DNA from: Deinandra increscens subsp. villosa
Lineage: Eukaryota > Streptophyta > Magnoliopsida > Asterales > Asteraceae
Length of the DNA: 64,000 nucleotides
Direction: 5' to 3'
Assembly (NCBI GenBank): GCA_039602395.1
Contig: JBCNJP010000024.1
Location: forward strand, 1,071,594-1,135,593
Shown here piece by piece: positions 9,486 to 21,438 of this stretch (position 1 is the stretch's first letter; each line of letters begins with the position of its first letter). A program made the position numbers and the translations under genes. The notes beneath the pieces are model-generated. The model searched no databases, was not told where the DNA came from, and saw only the letters and a list, made by a program, of their open reading frames with translations.

Positions 9486-12400
9486 AAAAACAAAAAAAGA
9501 TAAGCAAAATCTTGGATAATCTTCGTGTTAGCTTTTTAGGGTTGCAAGAGACGAGGATGGAAACTTTTGACATGGGACGCATCAAATCGCTATGGGGTAA
9601 TTTTCAATTTGAGTGTGATTTTTCTCCGTCTAATGGAGCCTCCGGGGGGATCGTTTCTATTTGGAATCCTGTGATGTTTAAGAAAATTGAAACTGTTCTT
9701 CTTGACCATACTCTCATCATTAAGGGTACGTGGATCAACTATTCTATCGATTGTTTCATGGTTAATGTGTATGCGCCTCAATTAGAATCCCAGAAATGCA
9801 CCTTGTGGCAAATCATTTCAGATTTTATGAATCAAAATCCGGGCAATTATATTATTTTTGGAGACTTTAATTCGGTAAGAGATGAAAATGAAAAAATGGG
9901 GGTTTCGTTTTCTCGTGCCAACGCCACTCATTTCAATAACTTCATATCTAACGGAGCTCTTGTTGATCCTCCTATGGGAGGTTACAAATTTACTCGCATG
10001 GACCCGAAAGGGAGGAACGCGAGCAAGCTAGACCGATTCCTCATCTCCCCGACGTTGTTCAATTTGATAAATCATCTCGAGGTCGTGGCCCTCGACAGTA
10101 CCATCTCGGATCATCGTCCCATTCTTCTTCGGCAGTCGCATAAAGATTTCGGACCTACTCCTTTCAAGTTTTATAATTCGTGGCTTGGTGATAAAGAGTT
10201 TAATGACATCTTTCTTGAGTCCTGGAGGGAACCATATCACCATGATTCCAAGCTCATCATTTTTAAAGATAAACTCAAACGTCTAAAAGAAAGGATCAAA
10301 AGGTGGAGAAAAGAGAGACCGGACCCAAATGCTATCATTTCTGGCATCAAAAAAGAAATCGGTGATATTGAAAAATCCTTGGAAGATGGCACTGCTGATG
10401 ATAATTTGGGCGTAACACGTGTTAATCTCATGTCGCGTCTCAAAGAGTTGGAAAAACCTATGCTTGAGGACCTTGCTCAGAAAGCAAAATTTAAATGGGG
10501 GGAGTTTGGTGATGAAAACTCCAAGTTCTTTCACGGGACCATCAACAAGAAAAGACGTCAGATGGCCATTCATGGTCTGAAAATTGACGGTGATTGGATC
10601 GAAAACCCATGTGTTATTAAAAATGCATTCTTGGAATTTTTTTCTGAGAAATTTCAAAGTGGTCATGAACCTAAACTTACTTATCGAAGTCAACGCTTCC
10701 ATTGCCTAGAGGATAATTCTCGGATTGCTCTTGAATCCTATCCTACCATTGATGAAGTTAAGATGGCTATATGGGATTGTGGTAGCGACAAGGCTCCGGG
10801 ACCTGATGGGTTCTCGTTTGGTTTTATAAAGAAATATTGGGATATCCTGCAGCATGATATCATGGCTTTCGTTTCTGAGTTTTTTGAAAGGTCCATCATT
10901 CCTTTAGGCTGCAACGCTTCTTTTATCACTCTTATTCCCAAAGTTCAAAGTCCAGTGTCTATCTCCGATTATCGCCCGATCAGTTTGGTTGGAGTTCAGT
11001 ACAAGATCATATCCAAGATCCTTGCTAACCGTATGGCAAAAGTTATGGACCAAATTATTAGCAAAGAGCAATCTGCATTTATCAAAGGCCGACAAATTCT
11101 GGATGGTCCTCTATCTTTGAACGAGATCATTGATTGGTTTTCTCACAAAAAGAAGAAAATGTTGATGTTTAAAATTGATTTTGCTAAAGCCTACGACTCC
11201 GTATCATGGAATTATTTAGATTCTATGCTTGAGTTCATGGGGTTTGGTGAGAAGTGGAGGTGTTGGATTCGTACGTGTCTATCCTCTTCTCGCTCATCCA
11301 TCCTTGTCAACGGTAGTCCAACTTCCGAATTCACTGTTGGACGGGGTCTCAGACAGGGTGATCCGTTGGCTCCTTTTCTCTTCATCCTGATCATGGAAGG
11401 ACTTCATGTGTTTGTTGAAGATGCTGTGGATGCAGGGTTCTTTTGTGGTATTCGGATAAAGGATGTTGCTCTCTCCCATTTCTTTTACGCTGATGACGCT
11501 ATTTTTCTTGGTCAATGGTCGGTTGACAATGTCATCAACATTATAGCGATGCTCAATACTTTCCATCGGGCGTCGGGTCTTGCCATTAATCTTCAAAAAT
11601 CATCTCTATACGGTATTGGTATTCTTTCGGATGAAGTCAACCGGGTTGCTAAAATTGGAGGTTGTAAACCGGGTAAACTTCCTTTTATGTATCTTGGTAT
11701 TCCCGTGGGTGCAAACATGTGTCGGGTTTCAAATTGGAACAATATTTTCGACAAGTTTCAGAAAAGATTAAGCAATTGGAAACGTAAACTTTTGTCCATC
11801 GGCGGAAGATCTACTCTTGTAACCTCTGTGTTAGGGTCCCTTGGCTCGTATTATTTCTCGCTTTTTCCCCTCCCTTCGAAGGTCAATTCGCTCCTTGAGT
11901 CAATTCGATGCAAGTTTTTCTGGGGTGTTGATGAAGATGTTAAAAAGCCCCCCTTGATTAGTTGGAAACATACGTTAGCTTGCAAGGATCATGGCGGGTT
12001 AGATATCGGTAGTCTTTTGGCTATGAATAAGGCTTTACTTTACAAGTGGAAGTGGAGATTTGTGAAGCACAATGATAGTCTTTGGACTAAGATTATTAAG
12101 GCTATTCATGGTTCTAGCATAGTTGAGATGAACTCTAAAATTTCGACAACATGGACTCGAATCGTCAAGTCTTGGGAGGAGTGCCACAATAAATTTCAAG
12201 TCGATCCTAATGTGATTCGGTTGAAGGTTGGTAACGGAAATTCGGTCAAATTCTGGAAGGACGTTTGGATTGAAAGGCGTCCCCTTCAAACTCGGTTTCC
12301 TCGGCTCTTTGCTCTTGCTTTGGGTAAAGATAATACAATCCATGACTATTGGGCTAATAATAATTGGTGTTGGCAATGGCGCAGGCCCATTAGAGGAGGT

Positions 12401-13066
12401 AGAGAGGAGGCTCAATATGCTGAGCTTATGGGTCTTCTTAAAGACATAAACCTCAATAACGACATCGACTCTTGGGATTGGAATCTTGATGGCGACACTG
12501 AGTTCTCGGTAAGATCGCTGCGGGTCTACATTGATCGAGTTCATCTTCCGGTTGGCGACATTGTCACGCGATGGTTGAGATACGTGCCTAAGAAAGTAAA
12601 TATTTTCGCTTGGAGATTATTTATTGATCGCCTTCCAACCCGTCTAATTTTATCCAAAAGAGGGATGGAGATTGAGAATATCCTATGTCCCGTTTGCAAT
12701 GATTATGTGGAATCCTCTATCCACGTGTTTGGGGAATGCTCCGTCTCCCGTTTATTATTCCACAGATTGAAGAATTGGCTTCAGTTGGATGAGGTTTGCC
12801 TTTCAAACCCCAACTCGGTTCATGCTCAAATCGAAGCCCTGCATATCTCTAGGATCAAAAAGGACGCCATTCATACGATTACTTACACCTTTTGGTGGAC
12901 GATTTGGAAGAATAGAAACGCTCACATTTTTCAACCAAGCAAAGTCTGGAACGGTGGTTTATTCGATTCGATCATTTACTCGTCTTTTATATGGTTTAGT
13001 AATAGATGTCATAAGGTTGCGATAAACTGGAACAATTGGATGATCAACCCTATCCTTTATTTGTAA
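9486..13066 (+). CDS. LINE ORF2 protein: endonuclease, reverse transcriptase, zinc-knuckle tail
   Basis: This is an uninterrupted frame of about 1190 codons that nicks target DNA and copies LINE RNA there. Open reading extends back to a GTG at 9458, inside the flanking repeat, so no native ATG is present. Domains: APE-type endonuclease (FLGLQETRM near the start, FGDFNSVRDE about 130 residues on, SDHRPILLR about 220), a linker, the reverse transcriptase (KAPGPDGFSFGFI, DYRPISLVG, AFIKGRQILDGP, KIDFAKAYDSV, GLRQGDPLAPFLF, catalytic FFYADDAIFLGQ near nt 11485, and FMYLGIPVG), then a C-terminal zf-RVT-like knuckle (NIFAWRLFIDRLPTR, CPVCNDYVESSIHVFGEC near nt 12690-12745). No RNase H domain is visible. 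The endonuclease lacks its first strand and the usual Asn-containing start. The RT and knuckle look functional. Confidence 0.93.
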
Positions 13067-13125
13067 TTTCTTTGCTCTTTTGAGCTTGTTTTAATATATT
13101 CATACCGCTGTTCCAAAAAAAAAAA
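9486..13125 (+). mobile_element. L1-type LINE, nearly complete ORF2, with poly(A) tail
   Basis: The inserted DNA runs from just after the left direct repeat to an 11-A tail at 13115-13125. It is 5'-truncated: there is no gag-like ORF1, and the endonuclease domain starts a few residues late. After the stop at 13066 there is a short 3' UTR (TTTTGAGCTTGTTTTAATAT) before the A tail. The intact frame and the ~1% divergence of the flanking repeats show that it inserted recently. Confidence 0.92.
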
Positions 13126-13472
13126 TACACGAAGACCATGTGAACATTATCAAAAATAAATGTTACTAGTTTTTTATAAGAGACGACCGATATGAAGTAG
13201 AGAGTCTTCATTTTAAAAATCCTATTCTCTAAAAATCCTATAATTTAAATAGTTATACTTTTGTTTTTCTAAATGGTAAACTTGAAAAGGAAAATTAATA
13301 ACGTGTAATTGACTATTTAACTAAGTTAACTACAAAAGGAAAATTAAAATTGTTGGTTTGGTTTTTGAAACTGAAAACAACTTTAGAAAAAGTAATTAAA
13401 ATGCACAAAAATGTAAATTTGGAAATTGAGTGTGAGTTTGAAAAGTGATCAAGATCAAAGAGCCTCATGTTA
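13126..13472. repeat. Long direct repeat right of the LINE (copy 2)
   Basis: A 347-bp near-identical copy of 9141-9485, starting immediately after the LINE poly(A) tail and ending in CATGTTA, after which the flank continues with unrelated sequence (GCAACAGATAG). Confidence 0.93.
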
Positions 13473-14130
13473 GCAACAGATAGTGAAATTAAAACTTGAC
13501 ATGATTATTAGAAAATCGTTACATAGACACAAGTTGATTATTAATCTAACATGACATGAAGTATTCACATAAATCCAAGTAATCAAGCGGTGCTACTTAA
13601 TGATTCAAAACTGAATTAAGAGCCCCCACTAGAATGTTGCTTTTGTGCAAGTCAATTGTAAGAAAGAAGTTGATTACTACTTAACAGTTAAGCTACCATT
13701 TAACGATTAAGCAATATCAAAATAAAAAAAATTTTGAATCTTTAATGAGCTAAATAAACAAACAGATTTGTCGTCCACTCACCAATAAGAAGATGACTTA
13801 CACACATAGTTATAACAGTTACCCCATGTGGTTCTAGAAGGAGGTTTCTGTCAGGAGAAAGCTTTAGGAAGGGGTGTCTTGGTTCTCACGGAGGTCCGAG
13901 TAATCGACCTTGGACATAGCCCCGCAAGAATAGGTTTACACGTGAGAACATGCAAGGTCGCCTGATCGATGCCGTTCAAACAAAAAAAAAGTTAAACACA
14001 AGAAATCATAAACCCTAAACTAATCCTAGTACATCACAGGGTTGATCAATGATAGATTAGGCACTCATTATCATCAAAAAGTTAACATAACAGAAATTGG
14101 ATTATTATTATTATTATTATAATTACAATT
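13473..14130. other. Non-coding flank of the Helitron
   Basis: No gene seen. About 13830-13985 is a more GC-rich tract ending in a short A-run, possibly a short retroposon but without clear promoter boxes. An (ATT)n run lies at 14101-14120. Confidence 0.5.
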
Positions 14131-14792
14131 TCAATTATTATTATTATTATATATATATCATTTGGAATCGCTGACGTGTACACTATATATATACTGTTCA
14201 TAACACTTGGCGAGCATGTAGACTGCCACGTGGCACGTGTTAATCTGGTTTATATTTTTTTTTTCGCATGCTGGACAGATTTACTGTATTTGTACATTTC
14301 TTTTGCAGCAAAGGTTACATATCATATGCTGCCTTGGTGGTTTCGTACCTACCTTTTTCCCAAGAGAACCCAGGTTCGAAACTTCATTTCTGTGTTTTTT
14401 TTTTTCCTGCCCACTTTATAAAGCCCATAGTTTTATGATGACAGCTGTATTACCCCTAATTGCTGTCATTTTATTTACAAATGGCAGGTATTAGACACAA
14501 ATGAGTGTCCCCTTCATTCATCTTCTACCACGTTTCATATACGTGGCAATTTTTAGGACGGAAATCCTAAGTATTTAACACATGCCGGTTGCAAATCTTC
14601 TACTGCGTTTTACTCTCGAGGCTTCGATTGGTATATTCTCTATCCATTGTCGATTTGTTTGTCTGATTCGATTTTCGGTAGGGTTTCTGTTTGGGCCATA
14701 ATAATTGGGTTTACTCTGCTGTTAAATCACCGATTGATCTTTGGTAGAGGGTTTCTGACATTCTGTTTGTATAAATTTTAGGTTAACAGGAG

Positions 14793-16895
14793 ATGGAAGA
14801 CAAGGGAATACAAGATTTGGTTCCTTTTAAAGCACCTATCCCGATCACTGTACGTGTGATTAGAAAATACTCTGTTCAGTGGAATCCAAGGGAGAAACGG
14901 AAGCTATTCTACCTGTTTACGGATTCTAAGGTTAGTAACAGTTTACAGGTTTCATTAACAATACACGTATGATTCCATGTTAATGTGTTGTTTGTTTTCT
15001 TTTGATAGGGCCATGCTGTTGAGGCCAAAGTCGACACTAGGAAAAAAAGACTTGATTCACAGGTTTTCCTTTATCGTTGTTATCGTGTTACTGGATACGT
15101 CATTGACCCACCGCTGGGTTTTTGTCAAGTTGTAGACGCGCCGGCTACAATTGTTATAGGTGATAGGACTGTTTTCCAGCCTGTTGATGTCAGTGACATT
15201 CCAAAGCAATATTTCAATTTCATTCGTAATGAAGATCTTAAGGAGAAGTCTGAGCAGATTGAGTTTCTCATAGGTTTGCATTTCCATCGGCTGTTTATGG
15301 TTCCTCTTTTTGTGTTTAAACATTCTGATTTATGTGATTTATATGGCGACTAATTTTGTGTTTATACTCCTCTCTTTCCTCAGATTATCTGTGCAGGATT
15401 GAGAACTGTAGTACTGTTATGAAAAGGAAGGATAGTAATATGTTGAAGATGTGGGTGATAGATGAAAGGTAGTGATTGCCAATGATCTATGTATTACAAT
15501 ACATTATGTGTGTAAATGACACTTCTTTATAGTCTTTTTTCTTTTAATTTTTTAAAAACTTAGTGAGAAAGTTATCGAGATTACTTTGTGGGAGAACATC
15601 GCTTACACGTATGCAAATGTTGTTGCTCCTGGGAAAGTTGTAGCAGTAAGTTCTTTGAAGATAACTAAGTTTCAAGGTAAGATTATAGTTGTATATTAAT
15701 TGAATTGCATATTAGATTTGAAGCTGTATGTATATAATCATTTCCATTTAAATCTAAAAGATGTTATTGTTGTAACATACAACATTACAGACAGCCTCCA
15801 ACTGGAATCTACTTCTGCTACAACTATCGATGTTGATCTCGCAATTGAGGGATATGCTGAGAATATAAAGAGGTAAAGTTAATATTATCTTTACTGATTT
15901 AGGTCTGATTTCTGATTTATTACTTAACATCTGCTACTTATGAAAATCATATAGGCTAAAGGATATACCAAAGAAAGATACTATCTCATTTGGTTTTCAG
16001 ACTGAGGATGACATAAGATCGAATATCACTACTATTGCAAATGTACTTTCAAAAGATCCAGCCTCAGTTCATGTAAGAGTTTTCGTGTATAAAGAGTCTT
16101 TTTTAGACTACTATTGACGCAGAGTATTCTTATATGTTACTCTTTAAGGAACAGAATCACAGGTTTGCATGTATAGCTGCTATAAAGGAAATCCATGGAT
16201 ATCGTACATGGTACAGTAGTAGATGCCCGGGTCCTCAGTGTAATGATACTGTTCGCTATGAAGAGGGTCGTCTTATATGTAAACATTGTGGTTACCTTGA
16301 CAAGCCTACGTATAGGTATGGGCTTCACTAGATTACTTATCTGTAAAATGTACTACCTTTAACTTTTTATTATACATTGTGACTAATTATATATTGCTAA
16401 TAGGTACTGTGTGAATGCGACTCTCTATAGTGGCAAGTCAAGTCTTCCCGTTGTCTTCTTTGACAGCGCAATGGCTCAGATCCTTGGCATTGACTGTGAG
16501 ACGTTGGTTGTAAGAGAGGGCTATACGGATCCGAAGGTTGTCCCAAAGCCGATGTTAGCTCTTATAGGCAAGGAGAAAATCTTCAGTTTCTGTATGAGAC
16601 AGAATGATGATGCTCATATTCAACAGACATTAGAAGTTAAAGGATCTGCTATAACTGTGGCCAACAAACTGCCATTGGAAGACCTCCCTTTCACTGCTCC
16701 TGCTACTCCTGCAGGGAAGATACCGGCCAAGCATCAAAGGACCGAAGGTATTGTACTTTTCATCATTATATATATATTCTTTGTGTTATTTGTGTCAATA
16801 GAATTTCGTTGTATATTAATTTTTTCACACGGTAATGTTCATTCTTTGTTACAGATGAGTTCGATGGTCCACTCATTAGCAACAAGAAACCATGA
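14793..16895 (+). CDS. RPA1-like single-strand DNA-binding protein (Helitron-encoded)
   Basis: Nine exons, all with GT-AG introns, can be joined in one frame: 14793-14930, 15009-15273, 15384-15468, 15564-15676, 15791-15872, 15955-16072, 16149-16315, 16404-16747, 16855-16895. This gives 450 residues. The start is the ATG just after a 5'-UTR acceptor (AACAG/GAGATG). The product resembles the large subunit of replication protein A: an N-terminal OB fold (PITVRVIRKYSVQWN, KLFYLFTDSKG), central OB-fold strands (TVMKRKDSNMLKMWVIDE, ITLWENIAYTYANVVAPG) and the C-terminal zinc-ribbon OB fold (CPGPQCNDTVRYEE...CKHCG, then VVFFDSAMAQILGIDCETL). Plant Helitrons often carry such genes, presumably to protect single-stranded intermediates. 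No break is seen. A second, damaged paralogue lies at 26061-27900. Confidence 0.85.
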
Positions 16896-18986
16896 AGTTT
16901 GAAAAGACAACCGGAGGAATTTTCGGTGATGTGGCAACAAAAGAGTCCTCCATATGTGTAGGTGGCTAACAAATAAAGGACATGATGTAGTTAATTGAAG
17001 GAATTTTCAGTGTTTTGTCAACAAAAGAGTCCTTCATAGGTATATGTAACTAGCAAATAAATAAAGTGGACGATGTAGCCGTATGGTTCTACTGTTGGGT
17101 TGTTGTTAGGTCTGTTTTTGGTTACTTTGTAAATGGTCGTTGGTTAGATTACTACCAATAGCCAACAGTAGCACCTTCTCTAAGTTCCATATGTTATGCA
17201 GATCCTGTTATTAAATTAATATGAAATGATATCTAGATTTACATATGTAATGGTTGTTATTCTATGAAATATACAATAGTAAATGTGAATGTTTACATAC
17301 TATAAAATTTAGTATCAACAGTTTCAATTATAATTCCATTGACAAACGATGGACATTGAAAATTGTAGGTATACGATCTATGCATTTGCAAAAGACATGA
17401 TAAAATGTTCTACTAAAGCTTTAACGGATAATAGTCTGTTCATTTGCAAAAGACATTATCAAATATTCTACTGAAGCTTTATTTTTTTTGTTATTCTTAT
17501 CATTTCCAACATGTTACTATTATCCGATTTCCTCTCACAGTTGTCATCCTAATGATATAAGAAATTACACACGACTACTTTTTTCCCTCTTGCCCATTTT
17601 ACTGAACGAATATACTTATGATGTCTTATATATGTAACGCTTTTCTTTTCCTCTTAATATACATTTTACTGTTTCTACATTATATATAAAAAATGCTAAC
17701 AATCTACCATAGAGTAGTTCGGTAGTTACCACATGGAAATGCCTCAATTGTAACGTTAAGTGAACTTAGGTTTAGCATTTTAATAAAATAATTGAGGCTT
17801 CAGTACCTAGATAAAAGAACATTAACATTCAAGCCTCTATTGTATTAGAACTTAGGTTTAGTATTTTAATGAAATTCGAGGTTTTAATTTGTGAAGTTAA
17901 TTGAAGCTCATGGGTATTTTTTTCTTCCAAAACCCTTGGCTTTTTTACTTGGTATTTTAATGAAACTCGAGGTTTTAATTTGTGAAGTTAATTGAAGCTC
18001 ATGGGTATTTTTTCTTTCAAAACCCTTGGCTTTTTTACTTGGTTACACACTTACAGCCCACTATTGGATCCTCTTAGCTATGAGAACTCATTAAAATTCT
18101 TAAAATATTATTGCTGTTTTAGTTAAATAAATCTTAATTTTTCACATAATATATCTTTTTTTGTAGCAAATAAGCTAATTCTATATTAATTATATTATCT
18201 AAAAATATATAAAATAAAGAGTACCTATGTAAATTGACTTGGGCTTCGAAGGATCTCGAATATCTATAGACTTGCAACAGCCCATTCCGTTAATGGGTCT
18301 ATACGGGCCAACGAAAAGCCCACAATCAGTTTAAATGTGTTTGCACCTGCCTATTTAACGCCACATAGTAATCTTTAGAGATTACATTAACCGACCATCC
18401 ATCTTCTACTCTTCCGAAGAAACAGTTCTCCGAGACTCCGACTATTTGATCTCGCTGCCGAAGGTACGCCGGAAAAACTGAGACCTTCCTTTTAACGGTA
18501 CCTGCAGTATTAATTGTCGTTTGTCTTTAACTGGTAGAGTTGCTTACATCTACTTTCTTCTACCCATTTGTTACTCTATTGATGACCGTTTGCATGTGGG
18601 GATATGCGTTCATAGTTGTGTGTGTAACTTTGGGTGTGTTATCATTCAAACCAGTGTCATTGCATGTGTACAGATGATGTCCGATCGTTGTTACCGTTAT
18701 CAAATTAAAGTTTTACTGTACATCAGCGGCGGCGTACATCAAAGCTTTTGGGTCTTTCACATTTTCGAGTCTCAATTTTGCGATGGGTTTGTAAATTGGT
18801 GTCTCTATGTCTGTCAGCTGTAGTAACTGTTGTAGGATATGTGTTTTCCATTTGGGGTTTTTGCTGTGCATTTTGTATGGTATTTCAAAAGTAGAAAATG
18901 ACAATGGCCTGTGGCCTAAAAGTTTAAACTTCATTTGCCGTTTACCAACAAGATTACTTATTGTTTATGAAAATTTAAACATGCAG
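16896..18986. other. Intergenic and 5'-UTR region inside the Helitron
   Basis: No coding region is seen. A ~92-bp tandem duplication (about 17864-18047) contains TTTTAATGAAA(C/T)TCGAGG and CTCATGGGTATTTTTT in both copies. From about 18350 the sequence looks like the promoter and leader of the B3 gene (CTATTTAACG, then a pyrimidine-rich leader with a possible 5'-UTR donor GAAG/GTACGC near 18466). Confidence 0.5.
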
Positions 18987-19908
18987 ATGGCAGGAAGCTT
19001 TACTACTATGCTCTTTGATGGCCCATCTGACACTTTGGTTAGTTCCTCCAAAGATACTTTTCATTTGTATTCATTTGTAATTTTATTGAATGAATAACTA
19101 ATTATTAGATATGTTTTTTTTTTTTCAATTGAGAGCAAATACCACATGACTTTGCAATGAGGCGTTTCGGTAATGCTGTGCCTCCAGAACGTGTTCTCTT
19201 GATCTTCACTAATGGTAGGTTCTGGTATGTAAAGATAGAAAAGATTGGAGCCCACTTCTACATTACTGAAGGGTGGAGGCAGGTTGTAGACTTTAAGGGT
19301 CAACTATTATCTGGAATTTACCTTCGAAGATGATACCACTCTTTTCATGGATGTTTCTGATCCGACTGGTACAAACATACTTGCGATGCCCGTACCATTG
19401 AATGTCGTTTATGCAGCCAACACAATGAATCCAGGCACTGTTAGTGATGACTCAACTGAGGAGTTAGTTCCTTTTCAAGCTTTTGTTACCGTTCGTTCTC
19501 ATTTTGTAAGTATCATTCGTCTGTTCCTTACATATTCTATATTACGGATGATTGGCCTAATATACATATTATGCAGAGGTTGCCGTCAAAGTTGGCAGAA
19601 CTGGGAGAATTCTACGACGGTATGAAAATCCGTGTCGTTTACGAGAACGAAAGGGGTCGGATGTACAAGCTGCGAGGACAAAGCAACATGGTTACCTATA
19701 GGAGGTATACCAACTTTAATTATTATCTTTCTAATGTGAATATCATAACATTTACTTTGCTAATCCATTCTTCCATATTTATTACAATGTAGGTACACCA
19801 TTGATGGATGGAAGAACTTTGTCAAGCGTTATGGCATTGAAGTTGGGCAGATGATATGTCTGACATATGACTTTCAGTCGAAGGTTCTGTTTGTTGACGA
19901 AGTGTAGT
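18987..19908 (+). pseudogene. Two-domain B3 DNA-binding protein (Helitron cargo), one frameshift
   Basis: The gene starts at ATG 18987, just after an acceptor (ATGCAG). Exon 1 encodes MAGSFTTMLFDGPSDTL. After an intron the first B3 domain follows (IPHDFAMRRFGNAVPPERVL, GRFWYVKIEKIG, FYITEGWRQVVDF). Near 19312 the frame shifts and ends in TGA, while the next B3 strand (FTFEDDTTLFMDVSD) continues in another frame, so a few bases are missing there. Further exons (to 19507, 19577-19704 and 19793-19908, approximate) encode a second B3-like domain (LPSKLAELGEFYDGMKIRVV, then YTIDGWKNFVKRYGIEVGQM) ending at TAG. B3 is a plant-specific DNA-binding fold of transcription regulators; the DNA target is unknown. 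A decayed relative is in the inverted element at 28596-29215. Unless an unusual splice skips the shift, this copy is non-functional. Confidence 0.75.
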
Positions 19909-21438
19909 GGTCCTATGTAGAAGGCATCCTTCATGGTCTTTTGTAATGTAGATATCCAACCTTGATGGGCTTTTGTAATGTATGTACCCGATGTCATCGT
20001 CTGTACGATGTAATCGAGACAACTGGTTTCCTCTTTTGTAAATGTTAGTACCACCAACAGAAGTTAAATAGTCTTTTGTAAATGGTTATCGTATGCTGTC
20101 ATCAAGGTTGTTAGGTTTAGTGCTGTGTAATAGCAGTCTAGATAATCTGAAGGATGTTTGCTAATGTAACTACTGTCACTATCAATGTATGGCTTTATCT
20201 ACTTATGGTGTGATCTTCTCTATAGAATTGGTAGTCAATTTATTAGTTTTTTGAAACACCCAAGCATGTTTATACATATGAAATTTAGTTAGTATCTGGT
20301 ATCTTCATGTCAAATTTTCTACATATTGCTTTCATTAGACTACCAATCCTTTATAAATTTCTAACATCATTTACAAGATCATCTAAACAAAATTAAACCG
20401 TATTAGTTATATAGTGGTTCCATTTAAAACCATTTTGCTTTAGTTATTTTGATATCATTAACATAATTAATAAACTATTATTTATGTTGATTTTGTAAGC
20501 TATAATTACTGATGCATGTATATATACACACTAACGTATATACATACAGCCATCTATCCTTTCATTATCATACACATTTGCTACACGTGTGTTACAAGTT
20601 AACATACATGTCACACATGCAAAGTAGTACACTTGCATATGGTATTTGGCTTACACGTGTAATACTTCTCATATCCAACATAGCACTCTTTTGGTTTTCT
20701 ACTTTCTTATTCCATCATCTTTCTTCTTACATCATCTCCACCAGTTTCTTCTCCAAGGTAAGTACCAAGTTTATAGTTGCTTATTTATGTCTTTTTAATA
20801 TATACATAATCAAGTGATCTACTTTGAAACACAACTTTTGACATCCAACAATTGGGTGGTTGTTTCATTCACATTTTATTAGCCATTGATTTCCAAAGTC
20901 ATGTCTGATTGTAAAGGGTAGTTAAAGATGATTGAACTATAATCTTTTACAATGATCTTATGTGAAATCATTTTTGGTTTCTTGGTCCATAAATTGTCAC
21001 TGGCTGACAGAAGGCTAATTAGTACCCATGAGATTCTTCACTATATTAGTATACAACCTAATAATTATACAAAATAAATTCCTTTACAACTGTAAGGTAA
21101 CTTGGATATTACCTTAATTTTTTTTTAGAATTTATCTATGGAAATAACATTAGATGACCATCCAATGTTATTTTAATGTACTTATAGGTAAGCCACAGTC
21201 AATTGAACTCCCAGTGGACGATAACTATGCTTTCCTCAACCAACAAACCGGTTAGTTGACATCCAACTTTCATTGTACTTTTTAACTAACAAATGTCATA
21301 CTTACCCTTAGTAATGTGTAGTAACTTTAGAGTATGCATTTAGTATAAGGTTAATTTTACACTTTAGTTTGCTTAGGTATATATTTTTTTAAAGAAATTA
21401 CTTCGGCATCTACTATTGTTCTATTCATTAGAATATAC
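19909..21438. other. Intergenic region before RepHel
   Basis: No gene recognised. Remnants of leader-like sequence occur near 20740-20760 (a possible donor CCAAG/GTAAGTACC) and 21180-21250, which could be untranslated exons of the replicase gene. I cannot confirm this. Confidence 0.45.

Noticed and set aside
13830..13990. Possible SINE or tRNA-derived sequence
   Set aside because: It ends in an A-run and is GC-richer than its flanks, but I find no good A and B promoter boxes, no clover-leaf and no flanking duplication.
18521..19097. Open frames of ~100 codons before and over the start of the B3 gene
   Set aside because: They cross the predicted 5'-UTR intron and first B3 exon and have no family resemblance.
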